Positions 42,123-50,066 of a DNA stretch of 64,000 nt are shown here, piece after piece. Positions within the stretch are counted from its first letter, which is position 1; every line of letters begins with the position of its first letter. Origin of the DNA: Bacillota bacterium (lineage in GTDB: Bacteria; Bacillota; Sulfobacillia; JAJZYS01; JAJYTV01); contig JAJYTE010000002.1 of the NCBI GenBank assembly GCA_021793215.1, forward strand, positions 1 through 64,000, in the 5' to 3' direction. The position numbers and the translations under genes are program-made. The notes under the pieces were generated by a model. It did not search any database and was not told the DNA's origin. It saw nothing but the letters and a program-made list of their open reading frames with translations.

Positions 42123-43499
42123 TCACCAGTCCAAGTGCCCGACTCCGTCGAGTCCCCGCAGGGCGGCGCGCAGTTCATCCTTCGCCGCGAGCAGATCCTC
42201 CTCGGTCTCCCCCTCGGCGCGCACGACGAGCGCGGGCTCGGTGTTCGAGGCCCGTAGCAGGGCCCAGGCGCGAGGGAACTGCACCCGGACGCCGTCGACC
42301 GTCACGACGGGGTAGCGACCCTCGAAGCGGCTGCGCACGGCGGCCGTGACCTTCCACTTCTCGGCTTCGGCGCAGGGCACCCTGGTCTCCGGCGTCGCGA
42401 AGGCGGGCGGAAGGTCTGCTAGCAGGCTACTCAGGGATCTGCCGGAGCGTGACACGATCTCGCCCAGGCGAAGTGCCGCGTAGAGCGCGTCGTCGTCGCC
42501 GGTGTAGCGGTCGGCGAAGAAGATGTGGCCGGAGAGTTCGCCGGCGAACACGGCGCCGATCTCGCGCATGCGCGCCTTGATCAGGGAGTGGCCAGTCGGG
42601 GTGAACTCCGGCGTCGCACCCTGGCGCCTGAGGTCGTCGACGAGTCGGTTGGAGCACTTCACCTCGACGAGCGTCCGGGTGTCCGGGTGGCGAGGCAGGA
42701 TGTCGCGCCAGTAGACGATCAGCAGTTCGTCGACCGCGCGCACCTGGCCATCCCCGTCCACGACGCCGAGGCGGTCCATGTCGCCGTCGAAGGCAAAGCC
42801 CAGGTCCGCTCCGCTCCGGCGCACCGCCGCCTGCAGATCCACCATGTTCTTGGGCTGAAGGGGATCGGGGTGGTGATTCGGGAAACGCCCGTCGGGCTCG
42901 CAGTAGAGTTCCTCCACGTCGAGGCCGAGGTCTCGGAGCACTGCGCCGCAGTAGGGGCCGCCGGCGCCGTTGCCGGCGTCGGCGACGACCCGCAGCCCCT
43001 GCATGCCCGCAGGGAAGAGTTCAAGCATCTTGGCGCGGTAGGCCGGGAAGACGTCGTCGTGCCGCACATGCCCGCCCGAAGGCTGTGGGCGCGCGCTGCG
43101 CGCCAGCGCGAAGACGTCCTGGATCTCCTGTCCGTAGAGCGTTCCCGGACCGAGCGCCAGCTTGAAGCCATTCATGTCCGGGGGGTTGTGGCTGCCGGTG
43201 ATCATCACGGCCGGGCCGATGCCCAGGTGGTGTCGTGCGAAGTATACGAACGGGGTGGGAACCATGCCGACGTCGACGATCTCCTGCATGCCGCCGTCGA
43301 GAAGTCCTTCGGTGAACGCATGCGCGAGCTCCGGCGAGGAGAGTCGGCAGTCGCGGCCGAGGATGCACTTCGCCCCGCCGCTCCGGAGCCAGTAGGCGGC
43401 TGCACCCAGCGCGATCTGATGCGCTGCGGCGGGTGTGAGGTCCTCGTCGACGTGTCCGCGGATGTCGTACTGCCGAAAGAGCTCCGCTGAGAGTTCCAC
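42123..43499 (-). CDS. Phosphomannomutase/phosphoglucomutase
   Basis: 458-residue alpha-D-phosphohexomutase. The N-terminal FRQYDIRGHVDEDLT, the active-site phosphoserine loop MITGSHNPPDMNG, the Mg site FAFDGDMDRLGVVDG, the sugar loop GELSGHIFF and the C-terminal phosphate loop are present. It makes mannose-1- or glucose-1-phosphate for cell-envelope sugars. Monocistronic by appearance; the 138 bp downstream holds no gene and leads to the M-box promoter. Confidence 0.92.
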   Translation of the reverse strand: MELSAELFRQYDIRGHVDEDLTPAAAHQIALGAAAYWLRSGGAKCILGRDCRLSSPELAHAFTEGLLDGGMQEIVDVGMVPTPFVYFARHHLGIGPAVMITGSHNPPDMNGFKLALGPGTLYGQEIQDVFALARSARPQPSGGHVRHDDVFPAYRAKMLELFPAGMQGLRVVADAGNGAGGPYCGAVLRDLGLDVEELYCEPDGRFPNHHPDPLQPKNMVDLQAAVRRSGADLGFAFDGDMDRLGVVDGDGQVRAVDELLIVYWRDILPRHPDTRTLVEVKCSNRLVDDLRRQGATPEFTPTGHSLIKARMREIGAVFAGELSGHIFFADRYTGDDDALYAALRLGEIVSRSGRSLSSLLADLPPAFATPETRVPCAEAEKWKVTAAVRSRFEGRYPVVTVDGVRVQFPRAWALLRASNTEPALVVRAEGETEEDLLAAKDELRAALRGLDGVGHLDW

Positions 43500-43568
43500 C
43501 GTCGATCAACTCCAAGCCGGTAGGTTTCGTTCCACCTTCTACGCGCCGGGCTCTGGCGCCTCCTGTCC

Positions 43569-43598
43569 TTGTCGCTTGGACCACGCTGCGCGTAGAAT
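43569..43598 (+). promoter_or_regulatory. Promoter of the B12-subunit/MeaB operon
   Basis: TTGTCG, 18-bp spacer, TAGAAT. The 14-mer TGCGCGTAGAATGA and the -35 are identical to those at 62074-62103, upstream of the mutase large subunit. Confidence 0.72.
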
Positions 43599-43620
43599 GA
43601 CTATGGTTTAGGGAGGGCAG

Positions 43621-43815
43621 TTGGGCCGTCCCGAATTTCCTGCGACTTCGCCCGACGGTCGCGTCGCGCGTTCGACGCCAACGCGACGAAGGTGTGCGGA
43701 TGAGGCGAAGACCAGGGAAGTGCCCCACTCCAAGGTCTCCATCGGCGTCGGCGACACCCGCCCGGACGTGCCGACCAGCGGCAAGGAGGCCCGCGCCAAG
43801 TCCCCTGTCAACTAG
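43621..43815 (+). CDS. Possible 64-residue ORF (uncertain)
   Basis: Starts with TTG three bases after GGGAGGG and about 16 bases after the predicted start of the mutase operon transcript. The product is Arg/Ser/Pro-rich with the central piece KVSIGVGDTRPDVPTSGK; no family is recognised. The unusual short spacing and odd composition argue for caution: it could be a leader peptide or only a chance frame. Confidence 0.25.
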   Translation: MGRPEFPATSPDGRVARSTPTRRRCADEAKTREVPHSKVSIGVGDTRPDVPTSGKEARAKSPVN

Positions 43816-43935
43816 AGTATCCCTCGCAAGCCCGCGGTCGGTGCGCTTCCTTCGGACGTCGGCGTTGCGCCGTGACGCAACCGGCGGGAGACGGTCTCCA
43901 TGGAGATTGTGTAGATACAGGGAGGCGGCAGTGTT

Positions 43936-44352
43936 TTGACAGAGAGTGCGAACGCGACGCGCCCGATCCGTGTGCTCGTCGGCAAACCGGGCCTGGATGG
44001 CCATGACCGCGGGGCGAAGGTGGTTGCGCGGGCGCTGCGCGACGCCGGCATGGAGGTCATCTACACCGGGCTGCACCAGACGCCGGAGGAGATCGTCGAG
44101 GCTGCCCTGCAGGAGGACGTCGACGTCGTCGGCCTCTCGATCCTCTCGGGTGCCCACAACACCCTCGTGCCCAGGGTCATCGAACTTCTGCACGCGCAGG
44201 GACTCGACGACGTACACGTGATGGTCGGAGGCATCATCCCGGAGGAGGATGCCGAGGAGCTGCGCAAGCTGGGCGTCGTCGCAGTGTTCGGACCCGGTAC
44301 GGAGACGGAGGAGATCGTGCGCTTCACGCGGTCCTGCGCGCGAGAGGCATGA
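43936..44352 (+). CDS. Acyl-CoA mutase small subunit (B12-binding)
   Basis: 138-residue cobalamin-binding domain of a split acyl-CoA mutase. The DxHxxG motif is [16 protein letters not shown], where His is the lower cobalt ligand, followed by [10 protein letters not shown] and [18 protein letters not shown] at 43936 follows GGGAGG. The catalytic large subunit is probably the gene at 62.2 kb, which shares this operon's promoter sequence. meaB overlaps by four bases, so the chaperone is translated together. Confidence 0.93.
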   Translation: MTESANATRPIRVLVGKPGLDGHDRGAKVVARALRDAGMEVIYTGLHQTPEEIVEAALQEDVDVVGLSILSGAHNTLVPRVIELLHAQGLDDVHVMVGGIIPEEDAEELRKLGVVAVFGPGTETEEIVRFTRSCAREA

Positions 44353-45278
44353 GCCTCGGGAAGGCGGTCCTCGAAGGCGACCGACGGGCGCTGGCGCGCG
44401 CCCTGACCCTGGTGGAGAACCAGCATCCTGACGCGGAGGAGATCGTGCGCGACATCCACGGCCACACGGGCCATGCAATCGTCGTAGGCATCACCGGTGC
44501 GCCCGGGGTCGGCAAATCGACACTCGTCGATCGCCTCGCGGGCCACTTTCTGGCCGCAGGACGCACGGTGGGCATCCTCGCGGTGGACCCCTCGTCGCCC
44601 TTCACCGGCGGTGCGCTGCTCGGTGACCGGATCCGCATGGAGGGCAGGGGCAGCGGTGTCTTCATGCGCTCGATCGCGGCCCGGGGACAGCTCGGCGGGC
44701 TCGCACGGTCGACGCCGCGGGCGATCCAGCTGCTGGAGGCTGCGGGCAGGGACTTCATCCTGCTGGAGACGGTCGGTGCGGGTCAGAGCGAGGTCGACGT
44801 GATGGGGTACGCCGACACGACGCTCGTCGTGGTCGCCCCCGGGCTGGGCGATGACGTGCAGGCGTTCAAGGCAGGCATCCTGGAGATCGGGGACATCTTC
44901 GTCGTGAACAAGGCGGACCGCCCGGGCGCGGACCAGACGGCGCGCGAACTGCGCCAGATGCTCTCCCTGGGTCCACGCCGCGCGTGGCGGCCGCCGGTGC
45001 TCTCCACGACAGCGCAGACCGGCGAGGGCATCGGCGAGATCGCGGAAGCGATCCTCGAGCACAAGGCCTCCATGGAACGCGACCCAGAGGTCGGAGTGCG
45101 TCATCTGCACGAGGCGGAGCGTTTCCTGCGCCAGGCGGTCGCTGAGCAGCTCGCCGACGCCGCCGTCGCGCGGGCGAAGGCCTCCGGGCGCTGGGCGCCG
45201 CTCGTCGAGGAGGTCGCGCACCGCCGGAAGGACCCCATCTGGGCGGCGCGGGAGATCGTCAGCGGAGAGGAGCGCTAG
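44349..45278 (+). CDS. meaB: MeaB/ArgK GTPase, B12-mutase chaperone
   Basis: G3E-family GTPase that loads adenosylcobalamin and protects the mutase. The 309-residue protein has Walker [16 protein letters not shown], the [19 protein letters not shown] switch region, [11 protein letters not shown], and [11 protein letters not shown] for guanine. ATG overlaps the small-subunit stop. The acyl-CoA dehydrogenase starts three bases downstream, so all are in one operon. Confidence 0.94.
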   Translation: MSLGKAVLEGDRRALARALTLVENQHPDAEEIVRDIHGHTGHAIVVGITGAPGVGKSTLVDRLAGHFLAAGRTVGILAVDPSSPFTGGALLGDRIRMEGRGSGVFMRSIAARGQLGGLARSTPRAIQLLEAAGRDFILLETVGAGQSEVDVMGYADTTLVVVAPGLGDDVQAFKAGILEIGDIFVVNKADRPGADQTARELRQMLSLGPRRAWRPPVLSTTAQTGEGIGEIAEAILEHKASMERDPEVGVRHLHEAERFLRQAVAEQLADAAVARAKASGRWAPLVEEVAHRRKDPIWAAREIVSGEER

Positions 45279-45281
45279 AAA

Positions 45282-46529
45282 GTGGACTTCAGGCTTTCCG
45301 AGGACCAGCGCGCCATCCAGGCCGCGGCGCGCGAACTGGCGCGCACCGAGTTCGCGCCGCACGCGGCCGAGTACGACCGCTCACACACCTTCCCGCGGCG
45401 CAACTTCGAGCTTCTGGCGCAGGGCGGCTACCTTGGAATGACCCTTCCGAGCCGCTACGGTGGCCGGGATGCGGACTACCTCTCGTACACGCTGTGCGTG
45501 GAGGCGTTCTCCCAAGCCTGCGCGACGACCGGCGTGATCTTCGAGGTGCACAACTCCCTGCACAGCGAGGCGATCTACAACCACGGCAGCGAGGCGCAGC
45601 GCGAGCGTTTCCTTCCGCCGCTCTGCCGCGGAGAGCGGCTTGGCGCGTACGCGCTCACCGAGCCGAACGCGGGTTCCGACGCGGCCGCCATCCAGACGAC
45701 GGCGGTGCGCGCCCCGGGCGGCTGGCGCCTGACGGGACGCAAGGTGTTCATCACGAATGGCGGCCAAGCCGACGAGTACCTCGTCTACGCGTCCACGAGC
45801 CCCGACTGCGGCAGCCACGGGATCACCTGCTTCATCGTCGCCCAGGATACGCCCGGCATCTCGTTCGGCCCTCCGCTCGAGAAGCTCGGCATCCGAGCGT
45901 CCGCCACGACAGACGTCATCCTGGAGGATGTCTTCGTCCCGGACGACCGGGTGCTCGGCGAGGTGGATGAGGGGTACAAGATCGCGCTCAGGACGCTGCA
46001 CGGCGGTCGGATCGGCATCGCCGCCCAGGCCGTCGGCATCCTGCAGGAGTCGCTCGACAACGCCGCGCGGTACGTGCTGAACCACAAGGAAGGCGAGGCG
46101 CGACTCGCGGATCGCCAGACGGTCCAGTGGCACCTCGCCGAGATGGTGACGAACCTCGAAGCGGCACGCCTTCTGCTCTACCGCGCGTCGTGGCTGCACG
46201 CCCAGGGCATCCGCGCGACGAAGGAGATCTCGATGGCGAAGCTCTTCGCCTCGCGCGTCGCGATGGAGGGCACCCTGCGCGGCGTCGAGCTGCTCGGCGG
46301 CGATGGCTACCGCTCAGACGGCCCCCAGGAGCGCCTGATGCGCGACGCGAAGATCACGGAGATCTACGAGGGTACCAGTGAGGTGCAGCGGCTCGTGGTG
46401 GCGCGCGCGCTCCTGGGGGAATACCAAGACGGCGGAGGAATCCCCGGAGCGCGAGCAGAACATCGAGCCCGGAGCGATTCCACAAGAAGGGAGGACTCAC
46501 CGCACTACGGCGCGGTGGGGCCGTCATGA
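45282..46529 (+). CDS. Acyl-CoA dehydrogenase
   Basis: FAD flavoenzyme introducing a double bond into an acyl-CoA. Landmarks: LSEDQRAIQAAARELA start, YALTEPNAGSDAAA, FITNGGQADEYLV, and the catalytic Glu363 in EIYEGTSEVQRLVVARALLG, the position used by short/branched-chain enzymes. The usual end is near residue 385; about 30 further residues (IPGARAEHRARSDSTRRE...) extend to overlap the SCP2 gene. In this operon butyryl- or isobutyryl-CoA is a plausible substrate. Confidence 0.92.
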   Translation: MDFRLSEDQRAIQAAARELARTEFAPHAAEYDRSHTFPRRNFELLAQGGYLGMTLPSRYGGRDADYLSYTLCVEAFSQACATTGVIFEVHNSLHSEAIYNHGSEAQRERFLPPLCRGERLGAYALTEPNAGSDAAAIQTTAVRAPGGWRLTGRKVFITNGGQADEYLVYASTSPDCGSHGITCFIVAQDTPGISFGPPLEKLGIRASATTDVILEDVFVPDDRVLGEVDEGYKIALRTLHGGRIGIAAQAVGILQESLDNAARYVLNHKEGEARLADRQTVQWHLAEMVTNLEAARLLLYRASWLHAQGIRATKEISMAKLFASRVAMEGTLRGVELLGGDGYRSDGPQERLMRDAKITEIYEGTSEVQRLVVARALLGEYQDGGGIPGARAEHRARSDSTRREDSPHYGAVGPS

Positions 46530-46849
46530 GCGGACGCGAACTGGTCGAGAACGTGATGGCGCGTGCGAACGAGCATCCCGACAAGCTCGATGGCTTCGAC
46601 TCCGACTACGTGATCGACCTGACGGGCGACGGCGGCGGGCGGTTCCGCCTGCGCATCGCCGACAAGAAGGTCGCGATCGTCGATGACGAATCGGTGCCGC
46701 CCAAGGCGTCCGTCACGCTCGGCGTAGCGGACTTCGACAGCCTACTCCAGGAGAAGGTCTCGGCGATGGCGCTGTTCATGCAGGGGAAGATCCGCCTGCA
46801 CGGCGACATGGGTGAGGCGTTCCGCCTGGAGAGCCTTTTCCGCAGCTGA
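46526..46849 (+). CDS. SCP2 sterol-binding domain protein
   Basis: 107-residue single-domain lipid/acyl-CoA binding protein of the SCP2 family: VIDLTGDGGGRFRLRIADKKV, KASVTLGVADFDSLL, and ALFMQGKIRLHGDMGEAFRLESLF, the family-typical ending. It overlaps the dehydrogenase by four bases (ATGA) and precedes the dapB-like gene by one base. A role in binding acyl-CoA substrates is inferred from the neighbours. Confidence 0.88.
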   Translation: MSGRELVENVMARANEHPDKLDGFDSDYVIDLTGDGGGRFRLRIADKKVAIVDDESVPPKASVTLGVADFDSLLQEKVSAMALFMQGKIRLHGDMGEAFRLESLFRS

Positions 46850-46850
46850 G

Positions 46851-47591
46851 ATGGCGCATACCCGCATCGTTTTCGCAGGGCCTGCCGGTCGAACGGGCCG
46901 CGCCACCGGCGCGGCTCTCGACCTTCTGCCCGATGTGGAGGTCGTCGGGGGCATTGGGCGCTCCTCGGAGGGCCAGGATCTTGGCGACGTTTGGCACGGG
47001 CGCGAGGACGGGCGCCGGATCTACGGGGACGTAGAGGCCGCGCTCGAGGAGCTCGCTCCCGATGTGCTCGTCGACTTCACGGTGGCTGCGGCCGCGGAGG
47101 CGGCGATGATGGCTGCCCTCGCCGCGGGGGTGCGGCCTGTGATCGGCACCACGGGACTCTCGGACACGGCGGTGCAGAACGCCCAGGCGCTCGCACTGCA
47201 GAAGGGGATCGGCGGCGCCGTCATCGCGAACTTCTCGATCGTCTCCGCGCTGCTGACGCAGTTCGCCGTGCAGGCGGCGCCCCACTTCACGGGCGTGGAA
47301 CTGATCGAACTGCACGGACCGCACAAGCGGGACAAGCCATCAGGGACTGCCGTCCGCCTGCGCAATGACCTGCGCGCGGCCGGGCAGGACGAGGTGGCGG
47401 TGCACAGCGTGCGGCTCGACGGCTACGTCGCGCATCAGGAAGTGCTGTTCGGACGGCCCGGCGAGACGCTGACGATGCGCCACGACGCCGCCGACCGCAG
47501 TTGCTACGCCGCCGGCGTGCGGCTCGTCGCGCTGGCTGTGATGCGCGAGGCGCGGTTCTACCGCGAGATCGCTCCGCTGCTCGGGTCGTGA
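46851..47591 (+). CDS. dapB: Dihydrodipicolinate-reductase-like protein (DapB family)
   Basis: 246 residues with an N-terminal Rossmann motif GPAGRTGRATG, LVDFTVAAAAEAA, IGTTGLS, ANFSIVSALL and the signature LHGPHKRDKPSGTAV near residue 160, then VAHQEVLFGRPGETLTMRHD. In E. coli DapB the signature is HHRHKVDAPSGT; the first His and the Lys are kept but the second His is Gly here. It ends an acyl-CoA operon rather than a lysine operon. DapB of lysine synthesis is the likely role; a divergent activity is possible. Confidence 0.82.
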   Translation: MAHTRIVFAGPAGRTGRATGAALDLLPDVEVVGGIGRSSEGQDLGDVWHGREDGRRIYGDVEAALEELAPDVLVDFTVAAAAEAAMMAALAAGVRPVIGTTGLSDTAVQNAQALALQKGIGGAVIANFSIVSALLTQFAVQAAPHFTGVELIELHGPHKRDKPSGTAVRLRNDLRAAGQDEVAVHSVRLDGYVAHQEVLFGRPGETLTMRHDAADRSCYAAGVRLVALAVMREARFYREIAPLLGS

Positions 47592-47605
47592 TCCGACCGC
47601 TCCCA

Positions 47606-47634
47606 TTGAGCCGGGCGCTCGCGGTCGCTATAAT
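47606..47634 (+). promoter_or_regulatory. Promoter of the A-type Fe-S carrier gene
   Basis: TTGAGC (47606-47611), 17-bp spacer, TATAAT (47629-47634). Predicted start near 47641. Confidence 0.78.
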
Positions 47635-47700
47635 ACGTAGTGTCCGAGGCGCCTGCCGGGATTCCGACGGGAGTCAGGCCAAGGAAGGGGAGCGCAACGA

Positions 47701-48051
47701 ATGGTGCAGATCACAGAAGCTGCTGCACAGAAGGTGCAGGAGTTGATGGCCCAGGAAGGCGGCGCGCAGAGCCTTCGCCTCTTCGTCTCCGGCGGCGGCT
47801 GCGCAGGCTACAGCTACGGCATGGCGTTCGACAACGAGGAGCGCGAGGGCGACGAGGTCGCCGAAGTCTCGGGCGTTCGCCTGATCGTCGACGAGAACTC
47901 CGCGCCGCTTCTGCGCGGTGCGCAGATCGACTTCCTGGACTCGATCCAGGGAAGCGGATTCACGATCAACAACCCGAACGCGGTGAAGTCGTGCTCCTGC
48001 GGCCACTCATTCACGACAAACGAGGAGCAGGGCGTCCACTCGCACTGCTAA
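47701..48051 (+). CDS. A-type iron-sulfur cluster carrier (HesB/IscA/ErpA family)
   Basis: 116-residue carrier that receives and transfers Fe-S clusters. The three conserved Cys are in SGGGCAGYSYGMAFD and SCSCGHSF. The N-terminal ITEAAAQKVQELM and the core VDENSAPLLRGAQIDFLDS are typical. A short C-terminal extension, GVHSHC, adds another Cys. It is monocistronic with its own promoter and a classic terminator. Confidence 0.93.
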   Translation: MVQITEAAAQKVQELMAQEGGAQSLRLFVSGGGCAGYSYGMAFDNEEREGDEVAEVSGVRLIVDENSAPLLRGAQIDFLDSIQGSGFTINNPNAVKSCSCGHSFTTNEEQGVHSHC

Positions 48052-48068
48052 CCCGCCCTGCGAAGTTC

Positions 48069-48103
48069 GGAGCGCCGTGCCTTGGGGCACGGCGCTCCTT
48101 TTT
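48069..48103 (+). terminator. Rho-independent terminator of the Fe-S carrier gene
   Basis: Thirteen-bp perfect stem (48069-48081 with 48086-48098), loop TTGG, then TTTTT. Confidence 0.9.
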
Positions 48104-48142
48104 ATCCGGGGTAGGGTGCTCTCGGTTGGGAGGCCATGGCGA

Positions 48143-48739
48143 CTATGCCGCGGCGCTGAACGCTCCGACCGGCAGGACTGGTCGCCCGTACATGTGGGCG
48201 AGAATGTCGGACGCGGCGAGGTACCAGATGTCGAGTGCGAGCAGAAGTCCGGACCAACCGGAAAGGTGGAACATGGCAACGTTGTTGCCGGAGAAGCCGA
48301 GCACTGCCGGCACGAGCACGAGTTCCACCAGGATGAAGGCGATCACGAGGACCACATTGGTACGGAACGAGCCGATGAGCATGTAGAACGTGAAGACGAT
48401 CCACGGGGCGAGGAACAGGGCGTTGGCCGTCCCCGCGCTCGCCGCAGGGATGTGGCTGACGTAAAGGGTGTTGAACAGAGCGAATGAGATCCAGAATGCG
48501 CCGAACGACGAGAAGGTCACTCCGGGGAAAAGCTTGCCGTCCTTCAACTCCCAGAAGCCGACGAGCACCTGGATGATGCCTCCATAGAACCAAGCCGTCG
48601 CCACCACGGTTCCGATCAGCGCGGGACTCGCGAAGCCCGCGTTGATCCAACTCAGTAGGAACGTGGTGAGGGCGAATGCACCCAATGCAAGCGGGGCCGG
48701 ATCGATCGACGTGGGCTTTATGGGATGCACGGTAGACAA
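48143..48739 (-). CDS. GPR1/FUN34/SatP family transporter (second copy)
   Basis: Paralogue of the gene at 24.4 kb. The family start DPAPLALGAFALTTFLLSWINAG is intact and six helices follow, with YGGIIQVLVGFWELK. TTG at 48739 lies nine bases after GGAAGGAG and gives 198 residues; the open frame extends upstream without a better site. Placed at the start of the catabolic region, it may import acetate, succinate or another small acid used or released by the pathway. Confidence 0.88.
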   Translation of the reverse strand: MSTVHPIKPTSIDPAPLALGAFALTTFLLSWINAGFASPALIGTVVATAWFYGGIIQVLVGFWELKDGKLFPGVTFSSFGAFWISFALFNTLYVSHIPAASAGTANALFLAPWIVFTFYMLIGSFRTNVVLVIAFILVELVLVPAVLGFSGNNVAMFHLSGWSGLLLALDIWYLAASDILAHMYGRPVLPVGAFSAAA

Positions 48740-48834
48740 ATACTCATCTCCTTCCGCAACTACGCGATGCGGGCCTTGCGTCCTGAGGGACATCGTGCCG
48801 GCTTGTGGCTCCCACCCCCTTTGCCGAACCTCGT

Positions 48835-49638
48835 TCAAGAAGCTGGCAAGAAACCGTTCGCTGCTATGCGCTCGAGCAGAGCACCTGGTGCGTCCTGCAA
48901 CAGATAGTGGCTGCCAGCCATCTCGATTAGACGAGTCTCACAGCGGAACTTCTGGACGAACGAGTGCGCCTGGGCCGCCGTCCAGTGGTGCGAGGCGTCA
49001 GCGCGGATGACGAGGGTGGGTGATCGGACCTCTGCGGCCAGCGACTCGCTCGCCGCGTTCCATGACCTGACGATGCCGACCCTGGCGTGGGTGGGACTCC
49101 GCCAATGGCCGTTGCTGAGATTGGAGCGGACGATCGCCCTCGCCGAAGACGCACCTATCAGCGGGTATGCAGCGGTTAGTGCGCTCAGGGCATCGGGTGC
49201 GGACGTGAAGGTGGTGGGGAAGGCCTGCATCCTCGCCATCAGTTCGCGCTGCACTCCAGCCTCGAGGTCGACGCCGCCCTCGACGAGCACCAGCCGCGAC
49301 ACCGCCCACGGAAAGGTGGCGGCGACGCCAAGCGCCACGCGCGCACCGAGAGACTGTCCGATAAGGGTCACGGGGCCCCGAGAAAGCGCCTTCAGTACAA
49401 ATCCGACGTCCGCCGCGAGCGCGCCTAGCCAGTAGCCGTCACTCGGCGCGCCGCTGTGTCCGTGCCCGCGTAGGTCCACCGCGGTTCCGCCGACCGTGCG
49501 CAGAAACGGTGCGAACGTCCACGCATCGAAGTTCAGCGCGTGCAGGTAGACGATTGGTGCGGTGTCAGCGCGCAGCGCGGAGAGGTGGAGCCCAGGGCCG
49601 CGGATGCGAAGCCGTGCGAGCTTCCGAAGCCTTGCCAT
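48835..49638 (-). CDS. Alpha/beta-fold hydrolase
   Basis: 267 residues, alpha/beta hydrolase with the nucleophile elbow LIGQSLGARVALG (Ser near residue 95), an oxyanion region YLHALNFDAWTF, VDLRGHGHSG, and the catalytic His in MAGSHYLLQDAP near the C-terminus; an Asp after LVIRADASHHW is a candidate acid. Substrate unknown; esterase or C-C hydrolase types share this pattern. It ends the minus-strand run hydrolase-thioesterase-ligase. Confidence 0.85.
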   Translation of the reverse strand: MARLRKLARLRIRGPGLHLSALRADTAPIVYLHALNFDAWTFAPFLRTVGGTAVDLRGHGHSGAPSDGYWLGALAADVGFVLKALSRGPVTLIGQSLGARVALGVAATFPWAVSRLVLVEGGVDLEAGVQRELMARMQAFPTTFTSAPDALSALTAAYPLIGASSARAIVRSNLSNGHWRSPTHARVGIVRSWNAASESLAAEVRSPTLVIRADASHHWTAAQAHSFVQKFRCETRLIEMAGSHYLLQDAPGALLERIAANGFLPAS

Positions 49639-49648
49639 GCCGCGCGCC

Positions 49649-50065
49649 CTAGCGGTGGATCAGGGTGTAGGTCATGAGGCCCTTGGCGCAGAGCTTCCCG
49701 TCCGAACGGAACACCTCTGTATCGCCAAGAGCGACGGAGCGCCCGTGGTGAACCACCCGACCGACAGCCACGAGTTCGCCTTGCGTCACCTTGGCAAGGT
49801 AGTTCAGTTTGCCTTCGATGGTCACGGCCTCTTCGCCGTGATCCGCCAAGGTAAGCAGCGCAACCGCGACCGCCGCGTCGGCGATCGAGAATATCGCTCC
49901 GCCGTGGACTGCGCCTTGGAATTGAAGCAGGTCCTCCCGGTACGGCATGCGCACGCGTGCAACGCCCTCCCCGACCTCGACGACCTCGAACCCGAGAAGC
50001 CGATAGAATGGGCTCGCGTTGACTCGGACCTGCAGCGCTTCAGGCGTCTCCCGGCTTCCTGACAT
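49649..50065 (-). CDS. PaaI-like hotdog-fold acyl-CoA thioesterase
   Basis: 138-residue hotdog protein. The GAVHGGAIFSIADAAVAVA segment, with the HGG motif and nearby Asp, is the thioesterase 4HBT/PaaI signature, and the beta-sheet GKLNYLAKVTQGELVAVGRVVHHGRS follows. The start is one base beyond the ligase stop, so the two are co-expressed. It may release CoA from a ligase product or rescue trapped CoA. Confidence 0.87.
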   Translation of the reverse strand: MSGSRETPEALQVRVNASPFYRLLGFEVVEVGEGVARVRMPYREDLLQFQGAVHGGAIFSIADAAVAVALLTLADHGEEAVTIEGKLNYLAKVTQGELVAVGRVVHHGRSVALGDTEVFRSDGKLCAKGLMTYTLIHR

Positions 50066-50066
50066 C

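Larger units (their letters stand above)
43500..43935. other. 436-bp intergenic/leader region of the mutase operon
   Basis: Holds the promoter at 43569-43598 and a possible short ORF at 43621. The rest, about 120 bp up to the B12-subunit start, has no recognised gene or cobalamin riboswitch elements. Confidence 0.5.

Noticed and set aside
43600-43935. Cobalamin riboswitch before the B12-binding mutase subunit
   Set aside because: Attractive by context, but the conserved B12-box sequence and flanking elements are not present.
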